NCBI GenBank assembly: GCA_958427975.1
Contig: CAUAEH010000016.1
Coordinates: 1-35,851 of the forward strand
Length of the DNA: 35,851 nt
Source: an uncultured Collinsella sp.
Lineage (GTDB): Bacteria; Actinomycetota; Coriobacteriia; Coriobacteriales; Coriobacteriaceae
Reading direction: 5' to 3'
Shown: one piece after another, positions 7,500 to 14,462 of the stretch
Layout: each line of letters opens with the position of its first letter
Numbering within the stretch: position 1 is the first letter of the stretch
The notes under the pieces: model-generated
What the model was told of the DNA's origin: nothing
Database searches by the model: none
Seen by the model: only the letters and a program-made list of their open reading frames with translations
Position numbers and translations under genes: made by a program

Positions 7500-9389
7500 A
7501 TGAACGGAGTTTTGCTCATGGTTGTGGCCGCGGCGGTGCTCGCCTGCGGCTATCTGGGCTACGGCCGCTGGCTGGCCAACAAGTGGGGCGTTGACAAAGA
7601 GGCCCTCACGCCGGCCAAGCGCATGAAGGACGGCAACAGCTTCTCGCCCGTCTCCGCCTTCACTGCGTTTTCGCACCAGTTCAGCTCGATCTGCGGTGCT
7701 GGCCCTGTCACGGGTACGATCGTCGCCATGGCCTTCGGCTGGCTGCCCGTCGTGCTCTGGGTCCTCGTCGGCGGCATCTTCTTTGGCGCCGTCCACGACT
7801 TTGGCGCCCTGTACGCTTCGATGAAGAACAACGGCAAGTCACTCGCTCAGCTCATCGAGAAGTATATCGGCAAGACCGGCCGTCGCCTGTTCCTGCTGTT
7901 CTGCTGGCTGTTCTGCATCATCGTCATCGCCGCTTTCACCGACATGGTCTGCAAGACGTTCATGTTCACCCCGGCCGTTGACGCTTCTGGTGCTGCTACC
8001 GGTGCCATCGACTTCACCAAGTCCTATGCCGCCGGCTGCGCTGGTACCATCTCCATCCTGTTCACCTTCGTCGCTATCGCCTTTGGTTGGGCCCAGAAGA
8101 AGTTCAACCTCACCGGCGCTGCCGAGTTCGTCACCGGCGTGGTCCTCATGGTTCTCATGTTCGCCGTCGGTATGCAGTTCCCGCTCTACCTGGATAAGTT
8201 CCAGTGGTTCGCCGTCGTCATGGTCTACCTGGTCTTTGCTGGCGCTATGCCCATCCAGATGCTCAAGACCCCGCGTGACTACCTCACTTCCATCATGATG
8301 ATTGTCATGATCGTCTGCGCTGTCCTCGGCATCGTCGTCCTGGGCGTCAACGGTCAGGCCACTATCACCGCTCCGGTCTTCACCGGCTTCTCCACTGCCT
8401 CCGGCATGATGTTCCCGGTCCTGTTCGTCTCCGTCGCTTGCGGTGCTCTCTCCGGTTTCCACAGCCTCGTTTCTTCCGGCACCTCTTCTAAGCAGGTCGA
8501 GAAGGAGCAGGACGCCGTCAAGGTCGGTTACGGCGCCATGATCGTCGAGTCCTTCGTCGGCATCCTTGCCATCATCGTCGCCGGCATCATGTTCTCCGAT
8601 ATGAACACCGCCGGTACTGGCGCTCTCAACGCCGGTGTCGCTTCCACCCCGTTCCAGATCTTCGCCGCCGGCATCTCCCGCGGTATGCAGGCCTTCGGTG
8701 TTGACGGCACGCTCGCTACCGTCTTCATGACCATGAACGTCTCCGCTCTGGCCCTGACCTCGCTCGACGCCGTCGCCCGCATCGCCCGCACCTCGTTCTC
8801 CGAGTTCTTTGCCCAGACCAACGACGCCCTGGCCATCGAGTCCAAGGCCGGCTACATGAAGGTCCTCGGCAACCCCTGGTTCGCCACGGTCGTCACCCTG
8901 CTTCCCGGTCTCGCCCTCGCTTTTGGTGGCTATGCCAACATCTGGCCGCTCTTTGGTGCTTCCAACCAGCTGCTCGGCGGCATGACCATGATCACCCTCG
9001 CCGTGTTCTGCAAGTGCACCGGCCGCAAGGGTTGGATGCTCTACGTGCCCGTCGTCTTCCTGCTCTGCTGCACCTTCACCTCGCTGGTCCAGAGCGCCAT
9101 GGGCTGCATGACCGCCGTCCAGGCCTACGGTTTCTTCGGTACCATCCCGGCTACCGCCACCACGGCCGCCGTCTCCGTCGCCGCCACCAAGGGCCTGCAG
9201 CTCGTCTTTGCCGTCCTGCTGATGGTCCTGGGCCTCATCGTCGCCGTCAACTGCCTCAAGGAGTTCTTCGGCAAGGAGGCTGGCTCCATGCCTGATGAGG
9301 AGCCCGAGTGGTCCGATATGGGCAAGGCCGAGTACGGTCGCGCCGCTGCCGCCGAGGCTCCTGCCGACGCCGAGGCCGTCAAGGCCTAG
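7500..9389 (+). CDS. cstA: CstA family transporter (carbon starvation protein; pyruvate or peptide uptake)
   Basis: A 629-residue polytopic membrane protein. The N-terminus has the CstA hallmarks: a first membrane helix, then GYGRWLANKWGVD, FSHQFSSICGAGPVTG (compare the family motif GAGP-[IV]-x-GP) and GAVHDFGALYASMKNNGKSL. Many hydrophobic segments follow, and a short acidic, Ala-rich cytoplasmic tail ends it. E. coli members transport pyruvate and have been linked to peptide uptake; the substrate here is not shown by the sequence. AGAGGAGG at 7485-7492 is a strong ribosome site. Codon use strongly favours C-ending codons, suggesting high expression. Expression is probably gated by the leader peptide and terminator just upstream and by the promoter palindrome. 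A perfect terminator follows. Confidence 0.92.
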   Translation: MNGVLLMVVAAAVLACGYLGYGRWLANKWGVDKEALTPAKRMKDGNSFSPVSAFTAFSHQFSSICGAGPVTGTIVAMAFGWLPVVLWVLVGGIFFGAVHDFGALYASMKNNGKSLAQLIEKYIGKTGRRLFLLFCWLFCIIVIAAFTDMVCKTFMFTPAVDASGAATGAIDFTKSYAAGCAGTISILFTFVAIAFGWAQKKFNLTGAAEFVTGVVLMVLMFAVGMQFPLYLDKFQWFAVVMVYLVFAGAMPIQMLKTPRDYLTSIMMIVMIVCAVLGIVVLGVNGQATITAPVFTGFSTASGMMFPVLFVSVACGALSGFHSLVSSGTSSKQVEKEQDAVKVGYGAMIVESFVGILAIIVAGIMFSDMNTAGTGALNAGVASTPFQIFAAGISRGMQAFGVDGTLATVFMTMNVSALALTSLDAVARIARTSFSEFFAQTNDALAIESKAGYMKVLGNPWFATVVTLLPGLALAFGGYANIWPLFGASNQLLGGMTMITLAVFCKCTGRKGWMLYVPVVFLLCCTFTSLVQSAMGCMTAVQAYGFFGTIPATATTAAVSVAATKGLQLVFAVLLMVLGLIVAVNCLKEFFGKEAGSMPDEEPEWSDMGKAEYGRAAAAEAPADAEAVKA

Positions 9390-9429
9390 TCGGTCGGACG
9401 GGTTGAATCTCTCATCCATATGACTCGGA

Positions 9430-9468
9430 AAGACCGGGTCCGCAACGACGCGGACTCGGTCTTTTTTT
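9430..9468 (+). terminator. Intrinsic terminator of cstA
   Basis: A 13-base-pair stem (9431-9443 with 9450-9462, one G-T pair) is followed by a run of seven T residues. Confidence 0.92.
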
Positions 9469-9509
9469 CATGCGAAAGCGGGTGACGCTCGAGTGTTCTC
9501 GCAGATGTT

Positions 9510-9552
9510 TTGCGTGGATAAGGGCGCGCGTTGTACCATATAGACGTATATG
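9510..9552 (+). promoter_or_regulatory. Putative promoter and palindrome upstream of the JetD-like gene
   Basis: TTGCGT at 9510-9515 and TACCAT at 9534-9539 are 18 bases apart. CATATA-GACG-TATATG at 9537-9552 is an inverted repeat overlapping the -10 box and could be an operator. Read by eye, moderate support only. Confidence 0.4.
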
Positions 9553-9573
9553 TGTACATATGAAAGGGGCCCC

Positions 9574-11745
9574 GTGGCCAAGACGGTATATTCCGATAAT
9601 CAAAACAATGTCGATGCTTTGGCTGAGCGCCTGAGCAGCCAGACGTCGCTTTCTGCTGAGCGTGCCAAGCTGGTTGCCTACGACCTGCTCTGCCGCAAGG
9701 CGCTCAAGATTAAGTCGAGTGCGCTGGCGCAGATTTTCCGCTCCGTCGATAAGGAGTGCGACACCAAGGCGATGCGCGATGAGCTTATCGCGGCAAAGAT
9801 CGTGACCAAGATCGAGGGTAGCGGCATTAACGGGCGCCCGGCGTTCTATACCATCAATGCCGAGATCCGCGATGCCCAGGAGCAGCCTGCCGAGTCCGTC
9901 GAGGGTTTTGTCGTCGAGGATTCCGCTGACGTGCCTGCTGTGGAAGAAGCTGCTCCGCGTGAGCATGTCGATACCGATGAGTTGCTCGATGAGAACGTCG
10001 TGCGTGCCTTTACGGCCAAGGCAGGACGCGGCGGTTTTGGCGGGGGTGGCAAGCGCGATGCGCAGCGCCGCGCCCAGCAGGAGCGCTTCCGTCGCGCCGT
10101 TGCTCAAAAGGGTGAGACGGATGCTGAGGCCGTCGAGGAAAAGCCCGTCGGGATGCAGGAGCCGACTCTCGCTCAAGAGCATGCTGAGATCCAGGAGCCC
10201 AAGCGTCGCCGCGGTGCCCACTTTAAGGCCGAGCAGCGAGGTGCCGCATGCGAGGTCCAGGATTCCGCCGAGGCTGCTGACGCGTCCGATGAACCGGCCA
10301 AGAAGGCTCCGGGTTCGTGTCGTCCCGGCCGCGGTTTTGCGGGACGCGCGTATCCCGTAAAGCATCAGGAGAAGGGCGAGTCGGTTTCGACCACCCAGGA
10401 CGAGAAGGCCGTTGAGCCGGAGGCTCGCGAGCAGAAGCCTGTTGAGCCGCAGCTTGAGGTTGATGCCGAGGCCAAGGGCCAGCAGCCTACTGATGAGCAG
10501 ACGGAGCAGGGCGCGTCGAGCAAGCCTCGCCGCCGTCGCCATCGTGGGGGCCGCAGTTCCCATGCCGAGACTGCAACCGAGAAGACCACGCCGCAGAACG
10601 AGGATGCGAAGGCCGAGGTTTCTTCGGGGCAGCCTAAGCGCCAGCCGGCGAAGGAGAGCAAGTCCGTTCGTCCGCAGAAGCAGGCATCTATGCCGAAGCG
10701 CGAGCGCAATTCCCAAGGCGATTCTAAGCGCAAGTCTCAGAAGAAGCCGGAGTCTGCCGCAGCAGATACTGCTGCCCAGCAGCCCAGGCCGGACGTTCAC
10801 GGCGAGGTCTCGGCGTTTGCCCTTGCCCGCGTTTTAGGCAGGCAGCTGCTCAAGGTTGTCCCTACGCCCACGGCGCTCTCTAAGATCAAGGAGCAGCAGA
10901 CACAGATCGTAAAGGTTGAGGGCAAGGACGGCAAAAAGGCTCCGCAGCGCACTCAGCACAACGAGATGTCCAACCGCAAGATTGCCGAGGAAATCGCAAT
11001 CATCCAGGCTTGGATCGAGCAGAACCGAGGTGCCGATACGCCGGTTGCCTCGCGCCGCCAGCGTGCCTACCAGATCTTTAACGACGAGAAGGCTTTTGAC
11101 GGCAAGCACGGTGAGCGCCTGATCAGGCGTATGACCGAAAAGGGCATCAGCATGCAGGCGATCAAGGTCGCCCCCAATCGCCCCGTGCACTTTACGGGCT
11201 TCTTTACGCTGGGAGCCGACAAGCCGTTCATTATGGTCGAGAACCTGGACACCTACGACGAGATCGTCAAGCTGCTGCGTGGCCGCAAGCACGCCAAGCT
11301 CTTTGGCATCAAGGTGGGCGGCGTGATTTTTGGCGGCGGTTGCAAGGCGAGCGTCTCGCATGCCCTGGACGATTATCTGGCCGAGATTGGCTATCGCTTT
11401 AACTACGTCTACTACGTAGGCGATATCGATCGCGAGGGCGCGCGCATTGTCGAGCAGACTCGCAATGCCAATGTGGTTGAGATTCGCCTGCATGCCGGCA
11501 TGTACCGCGCCATGCTCGCCGAGCATAAGCGTCGCGTGAAGGCCGGCGGCGAGTGCGAGCCCGCGGCTGCCAACCAGGGCGTGCCGCAGAACCTGGCGGC
11601 GACGATCAAGGATCTGCCCATGGTTACGCGCGTGCAGTTCCGCAACGTGCTGCGCGAGGGCGGGCGCATTCCGCAGGAGATTCTGATGACCGCAGACTAT
11701 CGGGATGGCGACTCGGGAAGCTTCGACCGCATGCTGAACAATTAG
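9574..11745 (+). CDS. Stand-alone JetD-like TOPRIM (DUF2220-like) protein with winged-helix N-terminus
   Basis: A 723-residue protein in three parts. Residues about 5-95 look like a winged-helix DNA-binding fold (LAYD-type helices, then SALAQIFRSVDKECDTK and a GRPAFYTI wing). Residues about 100-420 are low complexity, rich in Glu, Ala, Lys and Arg, with basic patches such as RRRRHRGGRSSH and GRGGFGGGGKRD that suggest nucleic acid binding. Residues about 460-723 contain a TOPRIM core: IMVENLDTYDEI with the acidic E556, GVIFGGGCKA, and YVGDIDREG with D617 and D619. This order matches the C-terminal nuclease domain of JetD (Wadjet plasmid defence) and more distantly Spo11/TopoVI-A. No jetA, jetB or jetC is nearby. 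GTG 9574 is chosen because AAGGGG at 9564-9569 precedes it closely; the upstream ATG 9550 lacks such a site. The function is unknown; DNA cleavage or RNA processing are possible. Confidence 0.75.
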   Translation: MAKTVYSDNQNNVDALAERLSSQTSLSAERAKLVAYDLLCRKALKIKSSALAQIFRSVDKECDTKAMRDELIAAKIVTKIEGSGINGRPAFYTINAEIRDAQEQPAESVEGFVVEDSADVPAVEEAAPREHVDTDELLDENVVRAFTAKAGRGGFGGGGKRDAQRRAQQERFRRAVAQKGETDAEAVEEKPVGMQEPTLAQEHAEIQEPKRRRGAHFKAEQRGAACEVQDSAEAADASDEPAKKAPGSCRPGRGFAGRAYPVKHQEKGESVSTTQDEKAVEPEAREQKPVEPQLEVDAEAKGQQPTDEQTEQGASSKPRRRRHRGGRSSHAETATEKTTPQNEDAKAEVSSGQPKRQPAKESKSVRPQKQASMPKRERNSQGDSKRKSQKKPESAAADTAAQQPRPDVHGEVSAFALARVLGRQLLKVVPTPTALSKIKEQQTQIVKVEGKDGKKAPQRTQHNEMSNRKIAEEIAIIQAWIEQNRGADTPVASRRQRAYQIFNDEKAFDGKHGERLIRRMTEKGISMQAIKVAPNRPVHFTGFFTLGADKPFIMVENLDTYDEIVKLLRGRKHAKLFGIKVGGVIFGGGCKASVSHALDDYLAEIGYRFNYVYYVGDIDREGARIVEQTRNANVVEIRLHAGMYRAMLAEHKRRVKAGGECEPAAANQGVPQNLAATIKDLPMVTRVQFRNVLREGGRIPQEILMTADYRDGDSGSFDRMLNN

Positions 11746-11747
11746 CT

Positions 11748-11776
11748 CCGCCGTTCTACCGAACGGCGGTCTTCTT
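11748..11776 (+). terminator. Intrinsic terminator of the JetD-like gene
   Basis: A perfect nine-base-pair stem (11748-11756 with 11761-11769, loop TACC) is followed by TCTTCTT. The stem begins two bases after the stop codon. Confidence 0.8.
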
Positions 11777-11782
11777 GACGCT

Positions 11783-11888
11783 GCGAGGGGCCCTGGCACG
11801 GCAATCTGACGTTCAACTTCGGCGGCGCGACCAGAAGGTCAGCGCCGCCTTGTTTCACGTCACCTTGCCATACCAGGGCCCCTCTCGC
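11783..11888. repeat. Long imperfect hairpin, about 105 bases
   Basis: The outer arms 11783-11796 and about 11873-11888 pair almost perfectly. Further pairs follow inward: GGCAA/TTGCC, GACGT/ACGTC, and a perfect GGCGGCGC/GCGCCGCC stem (11821-11828 with 11842-11849). The loop contains GACCAGAAGGTC. There is no T-tract and no open reading frame of note. It lies between the gene terminator and repeat copy C. Confidence 0.6.
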
Positions 11889-11904
11889 TGTCACGTCCAA
11901 AACA

Positions 11905-11970
11905 TCGAGGTTAAGTGGCCTCCTGTTCGTGCGGAACCCGCGACAAACTTAATGCCCGGCCCGTCGGGGC
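11905..11970 (+). repeat. Dispersed hairpin repeat, copy C (3' half)
   Basis: This matches the 3' half of the elements at 7002-7116 and 29729-29860: TTAAGTG, then CGTGCGGAACCCGCGA, AA-x-CTTAATGC and a GCCCGGCCC end. The 5' half is absent and the long hairpin at 11783-11888 takes its place. Orientation is the same as in the other copies. Confidence 0.55.
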
Positions 11971-12084
11971 CACACGCCATTTTGTAGATGACGGCTCGCT
12001 TTTCGGAACGGGGCTGATATTTTCTTGATGTTAGGCGCTCTTGGTCCTAATGGGCTTGGGGCGCCTTCGCGTTTCCTCGGCTTC

Positions 12085-12119
12085 GCACCCTTGCGGGTTC
12101 GAATCCCTCCGCTTGCCCA
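12085..12119 (+). pseudogene. tRNA-like 3' remnant (T-arm only)
   Basis: GGGTTCGAATCCC at 12096-12108 is a perfect T-arm core and CTCCGCTTGCCCA follows it. The T-arm and following bases also resemble those of the nearby tRNA-Gln. No matching 5' acceptor strand, D-arm or anticodon arm can be found in the preceding 90 bases, and the fourth T-stem pair is a mismatch. I read it as the relic of a tRNA gene or of a duplication. Low confidence. Confidence 0.35.
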
Positions 12120-12125
12120 CATAAA

Positions 12126-12157
12126 AGCGCCCTGGGCCGTTATGGGCTCAGGGCGCT
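12126..12157 (-). terminator. Terminator of tRNA-Gln
   Basis: A 13-base-pair stem (12126-12138 with 12145-12157, one imperfect pair) lies just downstream of the tRNA on the minus strand. Four A residues at 12123-12126 become the T-tract on that strand. TTTT at 12161-12164 would allow it to work in both directions. Confidence 0.7.
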
Positions 12158-12166
12158 CAGTTTTAA

Positions 12167-12241
12167 TGGCTGGGACGGAGGGATTCGAACCCCCAACAGC
12201 CGGCACCAAAAACCGGAGTTCTACCATTGAACTACGTCCCA
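12167..12241 (-). tRNA. tRNA-Gln (anticodon TTG)
   Basis: On the minus strand the acceptor TGGGACG pairs with CGTCCCA, the D-stem is GTTC/GAAC, the anticodon stem is CCGGT/GCCGG with loop TTTTGGT (anticodon TTG, reading CAA), and the T-arm is GGGGGTTCGAATCCCTC. G is the discriminator base and CCA is encoded (12167-12169). All arms are intact. It lies 38 bases downstream of the peptidoglycan-binding gene on the same strand. Confidence 0.95.
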
Positions 12242-12279
12242 ATGTGTGGTGTTGCCCAAAAGCAACTCGTTTAGTTTAC

Positions 12280-13185
12280 CTAATCTGCGAGGGCATCGCA
12301 AACGCCATCGAGCAGGCGTACGGCGAGTGTCTGCGCGTCGCTGGCCGTGAAGGTGCCGTTGTAGCGCGTCATGCCCGTGAGCTCAATGCGAATGCGAGCC
12401 GGCTTCTGCTGCGCGGCGACATTGGCGGTGCGGATGCGCTGGGCCAGGTTGTGGCACTCGGCGAGGGCGATCGTGGCGCGCGGCGCTGCATCTGCGGGCA
12501 GCTCATCGCTTGCGATCTCGAGCACCAGGTCAACGTCGGTTGGGACCTCGGAGTCGCAGAGCATCATGCCGCTGTTGTCGGTCGTTGCCGTGGCGATATT
12601 CCACATGCGCGACGCAACGCTGCGTGCGATGGGGTCCTCGCCGATAACGGCAATCTGGAAGCGCTCGAGCACGTTGGCGGCGCGAGCAAAACCGATACGG
12701 GACTCGGCTTCGGTGACCGAGGGCTTGCCCTCCCACACATGGTGCAGGCGGTTGATGTAGGCGTAGGTGTCCTGGAAGGCCATGCCGTCGGCAAACAGAC
12801 CGACATTTTCCTGGAACTGCTGCAGGGCGGCCTCGGTATGCGGACCAAAGTAGCCGTCGTCTTCGCCACAGGCAAAGCCCAAAACGTTGAGAGCGCGCTG
12901 CAGGGCCTGCACATCGGCGCCATGGAAATTGGGCATGCGCAGATAGAGAGTGCGGTCGCCCAGCTTATACGAAGCGTCTACAAGGGCGCTCCAGCAGGGG
13001 ATATCGACGGCATGACCGGCAGCAAGGCCGCTGTCGAGCCTGAAGGTGCTGACGGCCTGCTCAGTGGTGGCTCCAAAGTACTTGTCGGTGACTTCGGCGG
13101 CATCAATCGTGTAGCCGAGCTGCAGGAGACGAGACTGCACGTCTTCGACGGCTGCTCCTTGCATGCCCGTTGTAATAGGTTCCAT
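12280..13185 (-). CDS. Cytoplasmic protein with two peptidoglycan-binding repeats (CwlM-like, no recognisable amidase)
   Basis: A 301-residue protein without a signal peptide or membrane helix. Residues about 5-70 (VEDVQSRLLQLGY, KYFGATTEQAVSTFR) and about 80-150 (VQALQRALNVLGF, GYFGPHTEAALQQFQ) are two PG_binding_1 repeats. Residues about 165-301 form an alpha/beta domain with hydrophobic strands (FQIAVIGED, DVDLVLEIA) that lacks visible zinc ligands of amidase_3. Mycobacterial CwlM also has two such repeats and a non-classical amidase domain and acts in the cytosol to regulate MurA, so a regulatory relative is a reasonable guess. AAAGGGG at a suitable distance supports ATG 13185. What the C-terminal domain does is unknown. 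Confidence 0.75.
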   Translation of the reverse strand: MEPITTGMQGAAVEDVQSRLLQLGYTIDAAEVTDKYFGATTEQAVSTFRLDSGLAAGHAVDIPCWSALVDASYKLGDRTLYLRMPNFHGADVQALQRALNVLGFACGEDDGYFGPHTEAALQQFQENVGLFADGMAFQDTYAYINRLHHVWEGKPSVTEAESRIGFARAANVLERFQIAVIGEDPIARSVASRMWNIATATTDNSGMMLCDSEVPTDVDLVLEIASDELPADAAPRATIALAECHNLAQRIRTANVAAQQKPARIRIELTGMTRYNGTFTASDAQTLAVRLLDGVCDALAD

Positions 13186-13323
13186 GAACGAACCCCTTTC
13201 GGCGTACCATTCGTACTATTTGAGCGTCTGTCGGATAGACAACGCAAAGGGATGCATAAACATTCACTCAACAGTGTAGCAAGTTGTGCCTAAATACGCT
13301 GCTGACAGGTTTTATAACCCCCG

Positions 13324-14349
13324 TTAGTTAAGGCGCTCCACAAAGAAATCTGCCATGGAGAAGAACAGCTCGCGTGCGTGCGGATCAAGCTCAACGTTCT
13401 CGATGGCCGCTTTGGCCTTAGCGGTCAGGTCGAGCGCGTAAGTGTGGGCGTAATCGATGGAGCCGGTCTCCTGGAAGATCTCCACGGCGCGTGCGAGCTG
13501 CGCGGGATCATCGGTGCCCGAGGAAAGAATCGCCTCGACCTCGTCGTGGTGGCGCTCATCAGAGAGGGCGTGTACGGCGACAAGCGTGCGCTTGCCCTCG
13601 GTGATGTCGGTGCGGAAGTCCTTGTTGGCGGCTTCCTTAGTGCCGACAAGGTTGAGTAGGTCGTCCTGAATCTGAAAGGCAAGGCCCGTGTGCAGGCCAA
13701 AGGCGCGCAGCGCTTCGATTTGCTCATCGCTGCCGCCGCCGATAATGGCTCCGGCGGCAAGCGGCGTGGCTCCGCTGTAAAACGCGGTCTTGTGCGTCGC
13801 CATGTCCAGGTAGTCATCAACCGAGATATCAAAGCGCCCGTCACGGACCCAACCCAGGTCGAGTGCTTGACCCTCAATGGTGCGGACGATCATCTCGGTA
13901 AGCTCGTGGAGCACACGCAGCTTCACGTCGGACTCCAGCGTGGGGTCGTCGAGAACCGTCTTGGTGACCATGGTGAGCGCCAGGTCGCCACAATTGATGG
14001 CAAGGCCCGTGCCCTCGGTAAGGTGCATGCAGGGTTTGCCTCGACGAAGCTGTCCGTTGTCGGCGATGTCGTCGTGGATCAGCGCGCCCGACTGGAAATG
14101 CTCGATAGCTGCCGCGGCGCTGCGGGCGCTCTCAAAGCTACCGCCCACTGCGGTTGCGGCGAGCATGCAGATAAGCGGGCGGTGGCGCTTGCCGGCGTTG
14201 GCCGTAAAAGCCGAGAGCGGCGCGTACAGGTAGCGCTCGATATCGGCAGAGGTCGCCTGTCCGTCAAAGAACGTGGCCAGATAGTCGTTAATCTGGTCAA
14301 AGTGCTGGGCTAAAAAGCTGGTAAACGGACTGGACACGGGTTCTCGCAT
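13324..14349 (-). CDS. Polyprenyl diphosphate synthase (trans-isoprenyl type)
   Basis: Condenses allylic diphosphate with isopentenyl diphosphate to build prenyl chains for quinones or cell-wall carriers. The first aspartate-rich motif is HDDIAD within ALIHDDIADNGQLRRGKP; the second is FQIQDDLLN, with Asn in the last position, as in several GGPP synthases. GKRHRPLI near the N-terminus binds diphosphate and EGKRTLV follows the second motif. I prefer ATG 14349 (341 aa), preceded by AGAAAG; ATG 14388 would add 13 residues but has no ribosome site. Chain length cannot be read from sequence. Confidence 0.88.
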   Translation of the reverse strand: MREPVSSPFTSFLAQHFDQINDYLATFFDGQATSADIERYLYAPLSAFTANAGKRHRPLICMLAATAVGGSFESARSAAAAIEHFQSGALIHDDIADNGQLRRGKPCMHLTEGTGLAINCGDLALTMVTKTVLDDPTLESDVKLRVLHELTEMIVRTIEGQALDLGWVRDGRFDISVDDYLDMATHKTAFYSGATPLAAGAIIGGGSDEQIEALRAFGLHTGLAFQIQDDLLNLVGTKEAANKDFRTDITEGKRTLVAVHALSDERHHDEVEAILSSGTDDPAQLARAVEIFQETGSIDYAHTYALDLTAKAKAAIENVELDPHARELFFSMADFFVERLN

Positions 14350-14462
14350 TCTTTCTGAGGTTGCATTGGTGCAATATGCAGACAACATATTGCCACATCA
14401 GGGCGTTTGGCGCGGCAGTTTTGGCGATTTAGGACAACAGGCGTGCGTTTGATGGAGCGCGC

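Noticed and set aside
7839..9419. Long minus-strand open frame (526 codons) opposite cstA
   Set aside because: It is rich in Asp, Gly and Glu with no family features and mirrors the C-ending codon bias of cstA on the other strand. It is an artefact of that bias.
9574..11745. A complete Wadjet (JetABCD) system
   Set aside because: Only a JetD-like C-terminus is present; the flanking genes are cstA and a tRNA, not SMC-, kleisin- or kite-like genes.
12025..13293. Plus-strand frame of 422 codons across tRNA-Gln and the peptidoglycan-binding gene
   Set aside because: It runs through a tRNA gene and a terminator and is antisense to a gene with clear repeats.
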